Part shown: one piece after another, positions 37,103-51,766 of the stretch
How the letters are laid out: each line of letters starts with the position of its first letter
Numbering within the stretch: position 1 is the stretch's first letter
From: Annona cherimola
Lineage: Eukaryota; Streptophyta; Magnoliopsida; Magnoliales; Annonaceae
Direction: 5' to 3'
Length of the DNA: 64,000 nt
Assembly: GCA_030490835.1 (NCBI GenBank)
Contig: CM059975.1
Span: 52,939,174 to 53,003,173 of the forward strand
Program-made: the position numbers and the translations under genes
The notes under the pieces: generated by a model
Told to the model about the DNA's origin: nothing
What the model saw: only the letters and a program-made list of their open reading frames with translations
Databases searched by the model: none

Positions 37103-40100
37103 TTGGTTAGTATTTGAAATTAAAAATAAAAAATTATTTTAACTGGAGTTCAAAATTTTGATAATTGAATTTTTATTTATTTAGTATTTTGTAAAATGAA
37201 TGGATTAGAAAGTTAATCTAAGATAATTTTAATGACACTAATCAAGATCGTAAACTTGTACCCATGAGTTGGGCATCATTACGTCGATTTGATGGTTCGT
37301 ATTTAAGCTTTAAAATAAAAAATTATTTCAACGGTAGTTGAAAATTTTAATAATTGAATTTTATTTAATAATTATTATGTTAAATTAATAGATCAAATTA
37401 GTTAATCTAATATAATTATTTAATGACAGTAATCAACATCGTAGAACTGTACTCATGGGTTGGGCCTCAAGACATACAAATAATTGGTTAGTATTTGAAC
37501 TTAAAAATAAAAACTTATTTTAACCGCAGTTCAGAATTTTGATAATTAAGTTTTTATTGAATAACAATTTTGTAAAATTAAAGGATTAAAAAGTTAATCT
37601 AAGATAATTTCAATGACACTAATCAAGATCGTAAACTTTTACCCAAGAGTTGGGCCTCAATACGTCGATTTGATGGTTCGTATTTTAACTTTAAAATAAA
37701 AAATTATTTCAACGGTAGTTCAAAATTTTAATAATTGAATTTTATTTCATAATTATTTTGTTAAATTAATAGATTAAATTAGTTAATCTATGATAATTTT
37801 TTAATGACAGTAATCAAAATCGTAGACCTTTACTCATGGATTGGGCCTCAATACATACAAATAATTGGTTAGTATTTGAAATTAAAAATAAAAAATTATT
37901 TTAACTGTAGTTCAAAATTTTGATAATTGAATTTTTATTTATTTAGTATTTTGTAAAATGAATGGATTAAAAAGTTAATCTAAGATAATTTTAATGACAC
38001 TAATCAAGATCGTAAACTTGTACCCAAGAGTTGGGCATCATTACGTCGATTTGATGGTTCGTATTTTAGCTTTAAAATAAAAAATTATTTCAACGGTAGT
38101 TCAAAATTTTAATAATTGAATTTTATTTAATAATTATTTTGTTAAATTAATAGATAAAACTATTTAATCTAAGATAATTTTTTAATGACAGTAATCAAGA
38201 TCGTAGACCTTTACTCATGGATTGGCCCTCAATACATACAAATAATTGGTTAGTTAAATTAATAGATCAAAATGGTTAATATAATATAATTATTTAATGA
38301 CAGTAATGAACATCGTAGAACTGTACTCATGGGTTGGGCCTCAATACATACAAATAATTTGTAAGTATTTTAAATTAAAAATAAAAAATGATTTTAACTG
38401 TAGTACAAAATTATGATAATTGAATTTTTATTTAATAACTATTTTGTAAAATTAATGGATTAAAAAGTTAATCTAAGATAATTTTAATGACACTAATCAA
38501 GATCGTAAACTTGTACCCATGAGTTGGGCCTCAATACGTCGATTTGATGGTTCGTATTTTAACTTTAAAATAAAAAATTATTTCAACGGTAGTTCCAAAT
38601 TTTAATAATTGTATTTTATTTAATAATTATTTTGTTAAATTAATAGATTAAATCAGTTAATCTAAGATAATTTTTCAATGACAATAATCAAGATTGTAGA
38701 CCTTTACTCATGGGTTGGGCCTGAATATATACAAATAATTGGTTAGTATTTGAACTTAAAAATAAAATTATTTGAACTGTAGATCAGAATTTTGATAATT
38801 AAATTTTTATTCAATAACTATTTTGTAAAATTAATGGATTAAAAAGTTAATCTAAGATAATTTTAATGACACTAATCAAGATCGTAAACTTGTACCCATG
38901 AGTTGGGCCTCATTACGTCGATTTGATGGATCGTATTTTAACTTTAAAATAAAAAATTATTTCAACGGTAGTTCAAAATTTTAATAATTGAATTTTATTT
39001 AATAATTATTTTGTTAAATTAATAGATTAAACTATTTAATCTAAAATAATTTTTTAATGACAGTAATCAAGATCGTAGACCTTTACTCATGGGTTGGGCC
39101 TCAATACATACAAATAATTGGTTAGTATTTTAAATTAAACATAAAAAATGATTTTAACTGTAGTTCAAAATTTTGATAATTGAATTTTTTTTTAATAAAT
39201 ATTTTGTAAAATTAATGGATTGAAAAGTTTATCTAAGATCATTTTAATGACACTAATCAAGATCGTAAACTTGTACCCTAGAGTTGGGCATCAATACGTC
39301 GATTTGATGGTTCGTATTTTAACTTTAAAATAAAAAATTATTTCAACGGTAGTTCCAAATTCTAATAATTGAATTTTATTTAATAATTATTTTGTTAAAT
39401 TAATAGATTAAATCAGTTAATCTAAGATAATTTTTCAATGACAATAATCAAGATTGTAGACCTTTACTCATGGGTTGGGCCTGAATATATACAAATAATT
39501 GGTTAGTATTTGAACTTAAAAATAAAATTATGTGAACTGTAGATCAGAATTTTGATAATTAAATTTTTATTCAATAACTATTTTGTAAAATTAATGGATT
39601 AAAAAGTTAATCTAAGATAATTTTAATGACACTAATCAAGATCGTAAACTTGTACCCATGAGTTGGGCCTCAATACGTCGATTTGATGGATCGTATTTTA
39701 ACTTTAAAATAAAAAATTATTTCAACGGTAGTTCCAAATTTTAATAATTGAATTTTATTTAATAATTATTTTGTTAAATTAATAGATTAAATCAGTTAAT
39801 CTAAGATAATTTTTCAATGACAATAATCAAGATTGTAGACCTTTACTCATGGGTTGGGCCTGAATATATACAAATAATTGGTTAGTATTTGAACTTAAAA
39901 ATAAAATTATTTGAACTGTAGATCAGAATTTTGATAATTAAATTTTTATTCAATAACTATTTTGTAAAATTAATGGATTAAAAAGTTAATCTAAGATAAT
40001 TTTAATGACACTAATCAAGATCGTAAACTTGTACCCATGAGTTGGGCCTCAATACGTCGATTTGATGGTTCGTATTTTAACTTTAAAATAAAAAATTATT

Positions 40101-40256
40101 TCAACGGTAGTTCCAAATTTTAATAATTGAATTTTATTTAATAATTATTTTGTTAAATTAATAGATTAAATCAGTTAATCTAAGATAATTTTTCAATGAC
40201 AATAATCAAGATTGTAGACCTTTACTCATGGGTTGGGCCTGAATATATACAAATAA
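37103..40256 (+). repeat. Block III HOR copy 5 (3154 bp, altered right half)
   Basis: Units start at 37103, 37484, 37865, 38246 (112 bp), 38358, 38739, 39118, 39499 and 39878. After the CCCTAGAG dimer it has two further 379-bp GTAGATCAG dimers rather than the CTGCAG and GTAGATAAG dimers. It runs straight into the first block IV HOR, which also begins with a GTAGATCAG dimer. Confidence 0.85.
38246..38357 (+). repeat. 112-bp truncated monomer, copy 6
   Basis: It has the same junction and length, 3156 bp after copy 5. Confidence 0.9.
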
Positions 40257-43200
40257 TTGGTTAGTATTTGAACTTAAAAATAAAATTATTTGAACTGTAG
40301 ATCAGAATTTTGATAATTAAATTTTTATTCAATAACTATTTTGTAAAATTAATGGATTAAAAAGTTAATCTAAGATAATTTTAATGACACTAATCAAGAT
40401 CGTAAACTTGTACCCATGAGTTGGGCCTCATTACGTCGATTTGATGGATCGTATTTTAACTTTAAAATAAAAAATTATTTCAACGGTAGTTCAAAATTTT
40501 AATAATTGAATTTTATTTAATAATTATTTTGTTAAATTAATAGATTAAACTATTTAATCTAAAATAATTTTTTAATGACAGTAATCAAGATCGTAGACCT
40601 TTACTCATGGGTTGGGCCTCAATACATACAAATAATTGGTTAGTATTTTAAATTAAACATAAAAAATGATTTTAACTGTAGTTCAAAATTTTGATAATTG
40701 AATTTTTTTTTAATAACTATTTTGTAAAATTAATGGATTGAAAAGTTTATCTAAGATCATTTTAATGACACTAATCAAGATCGTAAACTTGTACCCATGA
40801 GTTCGGCCTCAATACGTCGATTTGATGGTTCGTATTTTAACATTAAAATAAAAAATTATTTCAACGGTAGATCAAAATTTTAATAATTGAATTTGTTTTA
40901 ATAATTATTTTGTTAATTTAATAGATCAAATTAGTTAATCTAAGATAATTTTTTAATGACAGTAATCAACATCGTAGAACTGTACTCATGGGTTGGGCCT
41001 CAATACTTACAAATAATTGGTTAGTATTTGAACTTAAAAATAAAAACTTATTTTAACTGCCGTTCAGAATTTTGATAATTAAGTTTTTATTTATTAAGTA
41101 TTTTGTAAAATTAATGGATTAAAAAGTTAATCTACGATAATGTTAATGACACTAATCAAGATAGTAAACTTGTACCCATGAGTTGGGCCTCAATACGTCC
41201 ATTTGATGGTTCGTATTTTAACTTTAAAATAAAAAATTATTTCAACGGTAGTTCAAAATTTCAATAATTGAATTTTATTTAATAATTATTTTGTTAAATT
41301 AATAGATAAAACTATTTAATCTAAGATAATTTTTTAATGACAATAATCAAGATTGTAGACCTTTACTCATGGGTTGGGCCTGAATATATACAAATAATTG
41401 GTTAGTATTTGAACTTAAAAATAAAATTATTTGAACTGTAGATAAGAATTTTGATAATTAAATTTTTATTCAATAACTATTTTGTAAAATTAATGGATTA
41501 AAAAGTTAATCTAAGATAATTTTAATGACACTAATCAAGATCGTAAACTTGTACCCATGAGTTGGGCCTCAATACGTCGATTTGATGGTTCGTATTTTAA
41601 CTTTAAAATAAAAAATTATTTCAACTGTAGTTCAAAATTTTAATAATTGAATTTTATTTCATAATTATTTTGTTAAATTAATAGATTAAATAAGTTAATC
41701 TAAGATAATTTTTTAATGACAGTAATCTAGATCGTAGACCTTTACTCATGGGTTGGGCCTCAATACATACAAATAATTGGTTAGTATTTCAAATTAAAGA
41801 GAAAAAATTATTTTAACTGTAGTTCAAAATTTTGAAAATTGATTTTTTATTTAATAACAATTTTGTAAAATTAATGGATTAAAAAGTTAATCTAAGATAA
41901 TTTTAATGACACTAATCAAGATCGTAAACTTGTACCCATGAGTTGGGTCTCAATACATCGATTTGATTGTTCGTATTTTAACTTTAAAACAAAAAATTAT
42001 TTCAACGTTAGTTCAAAATTTTAATAATTGAATTTTATTTAATAATTATTTTTTAAAATTAATAGATAAAATTAGTTAATCTAAGATAATTTTTTAATGA
42101 CAGTAATCAACATCGTAGAACTGTACTCATGGGTTGGGCCTCAATACATACAAATAATTTGTTAGTATTTTAAATTAAAAATAAAATTATATGAAATGTA
42201 CTTCAGAATTTTGATAATTAAATTTTTATTTAATAACTATTTTGTAAAATTAATGGATTGAAAACTTAATCTAAGATAATTTTAATGACACTAATCAAGA
42301 TCGTAAACTTGTACTCATGAGTTGGGCCTCAATACGTCCATTTGATGGTTCGTATTTTAACTTTAAAATAAAAAATTATTTCAACGGTAGTTCAAATTTT
42401 TAATAATTGAATTTTATTTAATAATTATTTGTTAAATTATTAAATTAAATTAGTTAATCTAAGATAATTTTTTAATGACAGTAATCAAGATCGTAGACCT
42501 TTACTCATGGGTTGGGCCTCAATACATACAAATAATTGGTTAGTATTTTAAATTAAAAATAAAAAATAATTTTAACTGTTGTTAAAAATTTTGATAATTG
42601 AATTTTTATTTAATAACTATTTTGTAAAATTAATTGATTGAAAAGTTTATCTAAGATCATTTTAATGACACTAATCAAGATCGTAAACTTGTACCCATGA
42701 GTTGGGCCTCAATACGTCGATTTGATGGTTCGTATTTTAACTTTAAAATAAAAAATTATTTCAAAGGTAGATCAAAATTTTAATAATTGAATTCGTTTTA
42801 ATAATTATTTTGTTAATTTAATATATAAAATTAGTTAATCTAATATAATTATTTAATGACAGTAATCAACATCGTAGAACTGTACTCATGGGTTGGGCCT
42901 CAATACTTACAAATAATTGGTTAGTATTTGAACTTAAAAATAAAATTATTTGAACTGTAGATCAGAATTTTGATAATTAAATTTTTATTCAATAACTATT
43001 TTGTAAAATTAATGGATTAAAAAGTTAATCTAAGATAATTTTAATGACACTAATCAAGATCGTAAACTTGTACCCATGAGTTGGGCCTCAATACGTCGAT
43101 TTGATGGTTCGTATTTTAACTTTAAAATAAAAAATTATTTCAACGGTAGTTCCAAATTTTAATAATTGAATTTTATTTAATAATTATTTTTTTAAATTAA

Positions 43201-44244
43201 TAGATTAAATCAGTTAATCTAAGATAATTTTTCAATGACAATAATCAAGATTGTAGACCTTTACTCATGGGTTGGGCCTGAATATATACAAATAATTGGT
43301 TAGTATTTGAACTTAAAAATAAAATTATGTGAACTGTAGATCAGAATTTTGATAATTAAATTTTTATTCAATAACTATTTTGTAAAATTAATGGATTAAA
43401 AAGTTAATCTAAGATAATTTTAATGACACTAATCAAGATCGTAAACTTGTACCCATGAGTTGGGCCTCAATACGTCGATTTGATGGATCGTATTTTAACT
43501 TTAAAATAAAAAATTATTTCAACGGTAGTTCAAAATTTTAATAATTGAATATTTTTTAATAATTATTTTGTTAAATTAATAGATCAAATTAGTTAATCTA
43601 ATATAATTATTTAATGACAGTAATCAACATCGTAGAACTGTACTCATGGGTTGGGCCTCAAGACATACAAATAATTGGTTAGTATTTGAACTTAAAAATA
43701 AAAACTTATTTTAACTGCAGTTCAGAATTTTGATAATTAAGTTTTTATTGAATAACAATTTTGTAAAATTAAAGGATTAAAAAGTTAATCTAAGATAATT
43801 TTAATGACACTAATCAAGATCGTAAACTTTTACCCAAGAGTTGGGCCTCAATACGTCGATTTGATGGTTCGTATTTTAACTTTAAAATAAAAAATTATTT
43901 CAACAGTAGTTCAAAATTTTAATAATTGAATTTTATTTCATAATTATTTCTTTAAATTAATAGATTAAATCAGTTAATCTAAGATAATTTTAATGACACT
44001 AATCAAGATCGTAAACTTGTACCCATGAGTTGGGCCTCAATACGTCGATTTGATGGTTCGTATTTTAACTTTAAAATAAAAAATTATTTCAACGGTAGTT
44101 CCAAATTTTAATAATTGAATTTTATTTAATAATTATTTTGTTAAATTAATAGATTAAATCAGTTAATCTAAGATAATTTTTCAATGACAATAATCAAGAT
44201 TGTAGACCTTTACTCATGGGTTGGGCCTGAATATATACAAATAA
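40257..44244 (+). repeat. Block IV HOR copy 1 (3988 bp, 21 monomers)
   Basis: Units start at 40257, 40636, 41017, 41398, 41777, 42158, 42536, 42917, 43296 and 43675, the last being a 570-bp trimer. Markers are CTGCCGTTCAG near 41057, AATTTCAATAATTG near 41269, AATTAAAGAGAAAAAATT near 41791, TATATGAAATGTACTTC near 42188 and a 378-bp dimer at 42158. Confidence 0.92.
43675..44244 (+). repeat. 570-bp three-monomer unit of block IV, copy 1
   Basis: The order is A (CTGCAG type), B/A hybrid, B. The hybrid has CAACAGTAGTTC and ATTATTTCTTTAAATT, then switches to the A continuation after TAATCTAAGATAATTTT. Flanking subtypes differ from the block I trimers, so it may be an independent event with the same switch point. 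Confidence 0.87.
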
Positions 44245-47200
44245 TTGGTTAGTATTTGAACTTAAAAATAAAATTATTTGAACTGTAGATCAGAATTTTG
44301 ATAATTAAATTTTTATTCAATAACTATTTTGTAAAATTAATGGATTAAAAAGTTAATCTAAGATAATTTTAATGACACTAATCAAGATCGTAAACTTGTA
44401 CCCATGAGTTGGGCCTCATTACGTCGATTTGATGGATCGTATTTTAACTTTAAAATAAAAAATTATTTCAACGGTAGTTCAAAATTTTAATAATTGAATT
44501 TTATTTAATAATTATTTTGTTAAATTAATAGATTAAACTATTTAATCTAAAATAATTTTTTAATGACAGTAATCAAGATCGTAGACCTTTACTCATGGGT
44601 TGGGCCTCAATACATACAAATAATTGGTTAGTATTTTAAATTAAACATAAAAAATGATTTTAACTGTAGTTCAAAATTTTGATAATTGAATTTTTTTTTA
44701 ATAACTATTTTGTAAAATTAATGGATTGAAAAGTTTATCTAAGATCATTTTAATGACACTAATCAAGATCGTAAACTTGTACCCATGAGTTCGGCCTCAA
44801 TACGTCGATTTGATGGTTCGTATTTTAACATTAAAATAAAAAATTATTTCAACGGTAGATCAAAATTTTAATAATTGAATTTGTTTTAATAATTATTTTG
44901 TTAATTTAATAGATCAAATTAGTTAATCTAAGATAATTTTTTAATGACAGTAATCAACATCGTAGAACTGTACTCATGGGTTGGGCCTCAATACTTACAA
45001 ATAATTGGTTAGTATTTGAACTTAAAAATAAAAACTTATTTTAACTGCCGTTCAGAATTTTGATAATTAAGTTTTTATTTATTAAGTATTTTGTAAAATT
45101 AATGGATTAAAAAGTTAATCTACGATAATGTTAATGACACTAATCAAGATAGTAAACTTGTACCCATGAGTTGGGCCTCAATACGTCCATTTGATGGTTC
45201 GTATTTTAACTTTAAAATAAAAAATTATTTCAACGGTAGTTCAAAATTTCAATAATTGAATTTTATTTAATAATTATTTTGTTAAATTAATAGATAAAAC
45301 TATTTAATCTAAGATAATTTTTTAATGACAATAATCAAGATTGTAGACCTTTACTCATGGGTTGGGCCTGAATATATACAAATAATTGGTTAGTATTTGA
45401 ACTTAAAAATAAAATTATTTGAACTGTAGATAAGAATTTTGATAATTAAATTTTTATTCAATAACTATTTTGTAAAATTAATGGATTAAAAAGTTAATCT
45501 AAGATAATTTTAATGACACTAATCAAGATCGTAAACTTGTACCCATGAGTTGGGCCTCAATACGTCGATTTGATGGTTCGTATTTTAACTTTAAAATAAA
45601 AAATTATTTCAACTGTAGTTCAAAATTTTAATAATTGAATTTTATTTCATAATTATTTTGTTAAATTAATAGATTAAATAAGTTAATCTAAGATAATTTT
45701 TTAATGACAGTAATCTAGATCGTAGACCTTTACTCATGGGTTGGGCCTCAATACATACAAATAATTGGTTAGTATTTCAAATTAAAGAGAAAAAATTATT
45801 TTAACTGTAGTTCAAAATTTTGAAAATTGATTTTTTATTTAATAACAATTTTGTAAAATTAATGGATTAAAAAGTTAATCTAAGATAATTTTAATGACAC
45901 TAATCAAGATCGTAAACTTGTACCCATGAGTTGGGTCTCAATACATCGATTTGATTGTTCGTATTTTAACTTTAAAACAAAAAATTATTTCAACGTTAGT
46001 TCAAAATTTTAATAATTGAATTTTATTTAATAATTATTTTTTAAAATTAATAGATAAAATTAGTTAATCTAAGATAATTTTTTAATGACAGTAATCAACA
46101 TCGTAGAACTGTACTCATGGGTTGGGCCTCAATACATACAAATAATTTGTTAGTATTTTAAATTAAAAATAAAATTATATGAAATGTACTTCAGAATTTT
46201 GATAATTAAATTTTTATTTAATAACTATTTTGTAAAATTAATGGATTGAAAACTTAATCTAAGATAATTTTAATGACACTAATCAAGATCGTAAACTTGT
46301 ACTCATGAGTTGGGCCTCAATACGTCCATTTGATGGTTCGTATTTTAACTTTAAAATAAAAAATTATTTCAACGGTAGTTCAAATTTTTAATAATTGAAT
46401 TTTATTTAATAATTATTTGTTAAATTATTAAATTAAATTAGTTAATCTAAGATAATTTTTTAATGACAGTAATCAAGATCGTAGACCTTTACTCATGGGT
46501 TGGGCCTCAATACATACAAATAATTGGTTAGTATTTTAAATTAAAAATAAAAAATAATTTTAACTGTTGTTAAAAATTTTGATAATTGAATTTTTATTTA
46601 ATAACTATTTTGTAAAATTAATTGATTGAAAAGTTTATCTAAGATCATTTTAATGACACTAATCAAGATCGTAAACTTGTACCCATGAGTTGGGCCTCAA
46701 TACGTCGATTTGATGGTTCGTATTTTAACTTTAAAATAAAAAATTATTTCAACGGTAGATCAAAATTTTAATAATTGAATTCGTTTTAATAATTATTTTG
46801 TTAATTTAATATATAAAATTAGTTAATCTAATATAATTATTTAATGACAGTAATCAACATCGTAGAACTGTACTCATGGGTTGGGCCTCAATACTTACAA
46901 ATAATTGGTTAGTATTTGAACTTAAAAATAAAATTATTTGAACTGTAGATCAGAATTTTGATAATTAAATTTTTATTCAATAACTATTTTGTAAAATTAA
47001 TGGATTAAAAAGTTAATCTAAGATAATTTTAATGACACTAATCAAGATCGTAAACTTGTACCCATGAGTTGGGCCTCAATACGTCGATTTGATGGTTCGT
47101 ATTTTAACTTTAAAATAAAAAATTATTTCAACGGTAGTTCCAAATTTTAATAATTGAATTTTATTTAATAATTATTTTTTTAAATTAATAGATTAAATCA

Positions 47201-48232
47201 GTTAATCTAAGATAATTTTTCAATGACAATAATCAAGATTGTAGACCTTTACTCATGGGTTGGGCCTGAATATATACAAATAATTGGTTAGTATTTGAAC
47301 TTAAAAATAAAATTATGTGAACTGTAGATCAGAATTTTGATAATTAAATTTTTATTCAATAACTATTTTGTAAAATTAATGGATTAAAAAGTTAATCTAA
47401 GATAATTTTAATGACACTAATCAAGATCGTAAACTTGTACCCATGAGTTGGGCCTCAATACGTCGATTTGATGGATCGTATTTTAACTTTAAAATAAAAA
47501 ATTATTTCAACGGTAGTTCAAAATTTTAATAATTGAATATTTTTTAATAATTATTTTGTTAAATTAATAGATCAAATTAGTTAATCTAATATAATTATTT
47601 AATGACAGTAATCAACATCGTAGAACTGTACTCATGGGTTGGGCCTCAAGACATACAAATAATTGGTTAGTATTTGAACTTAAAAATAAAAACTTATTTT
47701 AACTGCAGTTCAGAATTTTGATAATTAAGTTTTTATTGAATAACAATTTTGTAAAATTAAAGGATTAAAAAGTTAATCTAAGATAATTTTAATGACACTA
47801 ATCAAGATCGTAAACTTTTACCCAAGAGTTGGGCCTCAATACGTCGATTTGATGGTTCGTATTTTAACTTTAAAATAAAAAATTATTTCAACAGTAGTTC
47901 AAAATTTTAATAATTGAATTTTATTTCATAATTATTTCTTTAAATTAATAGATTAAATCAGTTAATCTAAGATAATTTTAATGACACTAATCAAGATCGT
48001 AAACTTGTACCCATGAGTTGGGCCTCAATACGTCGATTTGATGGTTCGTATTTTAACTTTAAAATAAAAAATTATTTCAACGGTAGTTCCAAATTTTAAT
48101 AATTGAATTTTATTTAATAATTATTTTTTTAAATTAATAGATTAAATCAGTTAATCTAAGATAATTTTTCAATGACAATAATCAAGATTGTAGACCTTTA
48201 CTCATGGGTTGGGCCTGAATATATACAAATAA
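44245..48232 (+). repeat. Block IV HOR copy 2 (3988 bp)
   Basis: It is a near-identical copy of 40257-44244 at an offset of exactly 3988 bp, with every marker repeated in place (for example CTGCCGTTCAG near 45045). The few differences I noted include CAAAGGTAGATC (42763) against CAACGGTAGATC (46751), and GTTAAATT (44130) against TTTAAATT (48128) for the last B. Confidence 0.92.
47663..48232 (+). repeat. 570-bp three-monomer unit of block IV, copy 2
   Basis: It is the duplicate of 43675-44244 carried by the second 3988-bp HOR, with the same CAACAGTAGTTC marker. Confidence 0.87.
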
Positions 48233-48990
48233 TTGGTTAGTATTTGAACTTAAAAATAAAATTATTTGAACTGTAGATCAGAATTTTGATAATTAAATTT
48301 TTATTCAATAACTATTTTGTAAAATTAATGGATTAAAAAGTTAATCTAAGATAATTTTAATGACACTAATCAAGATCGTAAACTTGTACCCATGAGTTGG
48401 GCCTCAATACGTCGATTTGATGGTTCGTATTTTAACTTTAAAATAAACAATTATTTCAACGGTAGTTTAAAATTTTAATAATTGAATTTTATTTAATAAT
48501 TATTTTGTTAAATTAATAGATTAAATCAGTTAATCTAAGATAATTTTTCAATGACAATAATCAAGATCGTAGACCTTTACTCATGGGTTGGGCCTGAATA
48601 TATACAAATAATTGGTTAGTATTTGAACTTAAAAATAAAATTATTTGAACTGTAGATAAGAATTTTGATAATTAAATTTTTATTTAATAAATATTTTGTA
48701 AAATTAATGGATTAAAAAGTTAATCTAAGATAATTTTAATGACACTAATCAAGATCGTAAACTTTTACCCAAGAGTTGGGCCTCAATACGTCGATTTGAT
48801 GGTTCGTATTTTAACTTTAAAATAAAAAATTATTTCAACGGTAGTTCAAAATTTTAATAATTGAATTTTATTTAATAATTATTTTGTTAAATTAATAGAT
48901 TAAATTAGTTAATCTAAGATAATTTTTTAATGACAGTAATCAAAATCGTAGACCTTTACTCATGGATTGGGCCTCAATACATACAAATAA

Positions 48991-51766
48991 TTGGTTAGTA
49001 TTTGAAATTAAAAATAAAAAATTATTTTAACTGGAGTTCAAAATTTTGATAATTGAATTTTTATTTATTTAGTATTTTGTAAAATGAATGGATTAGAAAG
49101 TTAATCTAAGATAATTTTAATGACACTAATCAAGATCGTAAACTTGTACCCATGAGTTGGGCATCATTACGTCGATTTGATGGTTCGTATTTAAGCTTTA
49201 AAATAAAAAATTATTTCAACGGTAGTTGAAAATTTTAATAATTGAATTTTATTTAATAATTATTATGTTAAATTAATAGATCAAATTAGTTAATCTAATA
49301 TAATTATTTAATGACAGTAATCAACATCGTAGAACTGTACTCATGGGTTGGGCCTCAAGACATACAAATAATTGGTTAGTATTTGAACTTAAAAACAAAA
49401 ACTTATTTTAACCGCAGTTCAGAATTTTGATAATTAAGTTTTTATTGAATAACAATTTTGTAAAATTAAAGGATTAAAAAGTTAATCTAAGATAATTTCA
49501 ATGACACTAATCAAGATCGTAAACTTTTACCCAAGAGTTGGGCCTCAATACGTCGATTTGATGGTTCGTATTTTAACTTTAAAATAAAAAATTATTTCAA
49601 CGGTAGTTCAAAATTTTAATAATTGAATTTTATTTCATAATTATTTTGTTAAATTAATAGATTAAATTAGTTAATCTAAGATAATTTTTTAATGACAGTA
49701 ATCAAAATCGTAGACCTTTACTCATGGATTGGGCCTCAATACATACAAATAATTGGTTAGTATTTGAAATTAAAAATAAAAAATTATTTTAACTGTAGTT
49801 CAAAATTTTGATAATTGAATTTTTATTTATTTAGTATTTTGTAAAATGAATGGATTAAAAAGTTAATCTAAGATAATTTTAATGACACTAATCAAGATCG
49901 TAAACTTGTACCCAAGAGTTGGGCATCATTACGTCGATTTGATGGTTCGTATTTTAGCTTTAAAATAAAAAATTATTTCAACGGTAGTACAAAATTTTAA
50001 TAATTGAATTTTATTTAATAATTATTTTGTTAAATTAATAGATAAAACTATTTAATCTAAGATAATTTTTTAATGACAGTAATCAAGATCGTAGACCTTT
50101 ACTCATGGATTGTCCCTCAATACATACAAATAATTGGTTAGTTAAATTAATAGATCAAAATGGTTAATATAATATAATTATTTAATGACAGTAATGAACA
50201 TCGTAGAACTGTACTCATGGGTTGGGCCTCAATACATACAAATAATTTGTAAGTATTTTAAATTAAAAATAAAAAATGATTTTAACTGTAGTACAAAATT
50301 ATGATAATTGAATTTTTATTTAATAACTATTTTGTAAAATTAATGGATTAAAAAGTTAATCTAAGATAATTTTAATGACACTAATCAAGATCGTAAACTT
50401 GTACCCAAGAGTTCGGCCTCAATACGCGATTTGATGGTTCGTATTTTAACTTTAAAATAAAAAATTATTTCAACGGTAGTTCCAAATTTTAATAATTGAA
50501 TTTTATTTAATAATTATTTTGTTAAATTAATAGATTAAATCAGTTAATCTAAGATAATTTTTCAATGACAATAATCAAGATTGTAGACCTTTACTCATGG
50601 GTTGGGCCTGAATATATACAAATAATTGGTTAGTATTTGAACTTAAAAATAAAATTATTTGAACTGTAGATCAGAATTTTGATAATTAAATTTTTATTCA
50701 ATAACTATTTTATAAAATTAATGGATTAAAAAGTTAATCTAAGATAATTTTAATGACACTAATCAAGATCGTAAACTTGTACCCATGAGTTGGGCCTCAA
50801 TACGTCGATTTGATGGTTCGTATTTTAACTTTAAAATAAACAATTATTTCAACGGTAGTTCAAAATTTTAATAATTGAATTTTATTTAATAATTATTTTG
50901 TTAAATTAATAGATTAAACTATTTAATCTAAGATAATTTTTTAATGACAGTAATCAAGATCGTAGACCTTTACTCATGGGTTGGGCCTCAATACATACAA
51001 ATAATTGGTTAGTATTTTAAATTAAACATAAAAAATGATTTTAACTGTAGTTCAAAATTTTGATAATTGAATTTTTTTTTAATAACTATTTTGTAAAATT
51101 AATGGATTGAAAAGTTTATCTAAGATCATTTTAATGACACTAATCAAGATCGTAAACTTGTACCCATGAGTTCGGCCTCAATACGTCGATTTGATGGTTG
51201 GTATTTTAACTTTAAAATAAAAAATTATTTCAACGGTAGATCAAAATTTTAATAATTGAATTTGTTTTAATAATTATTTTGTTAATTTAATAGATCAAAT
51301 TAGTTAATCTAATATAATTATTTAATGACAGTAATCAACATCGTAGAACTGTACTCATGGGTTGGGCCTCAATACTTACAAATAATTGGTTAGTATTTGA
51401 ACTTAAAAATAAAAACTTATTTTAACTGCAGTTCAGAATTTTGATAATTAAGTTTTTATTTATTAAGTATTTTGTAAAATTAATGGATTAAAAAGTTAAT
51501 CTACGATAATGTTAATGACACTAATCAAGATCGTAAACTTGTACCCATGAGTTGGGCCTCAATACGTCCATTTGATGGTTCGTATTTTAACTTTAAAATA
51601 AAAAATTATTTCAACGGTAGTTCAAAATTTTAATAATTGAATTTTATTTAATAATTATTTTTTTAAATTAATAGATAAAACTATTTAATCTAAGATAATT
51701 TTTTAATGACAGTAATCAAGATCGTACACCTTTACTCATTGGTTGGGCCTCAATACATACAAATAA
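48991..51766 (+). repeat. Block III-type HOR copy inside block V (2776 bp)
   Basis: Units start at 48991, 49372, 49753, 50134 (112 bp), 50246, 50626, 51005 and 51386. It differs from the block III reference by scattered changes (AAAAACAAAAAC near 49393, GATTGTCCC near 50108). Its last B ends CATTGGTTGGGCC, a word otherwise seen in block VI. Confidence 0.87.
50134..50245 (+). repeat. 112-bp truncated monomer, copy 7 (in block V)
   Basis: It has the same junction and length, but lies 11888 bp after copy 6 on the far side of the block IV duplication. This shows that block V contains a copy of the block III HOR. Confidence 0.9.

Larger units (their letters stand above)
24365..40256 (+). repeat. 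Block III: 3156-bp HOR family with a 112-bp truncated monomer
   Basis: The full unit has eight dimers plus one truncated monomer. In order these are a GGAGTTC dimer, a CCGCAG dimer, a GATTGGGCC dimer ending in GATTGGCCC, the 112-bp piece, a TTTGTAAG dimer, a 379-bp GTAGATCAG dimer, an AAACATAAAAAATG dimer, a CTGCAGTTC dimer and a 379-bp GTAGATAAG dimer. Five copies of different length follow each other. Confidence 0.9.
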
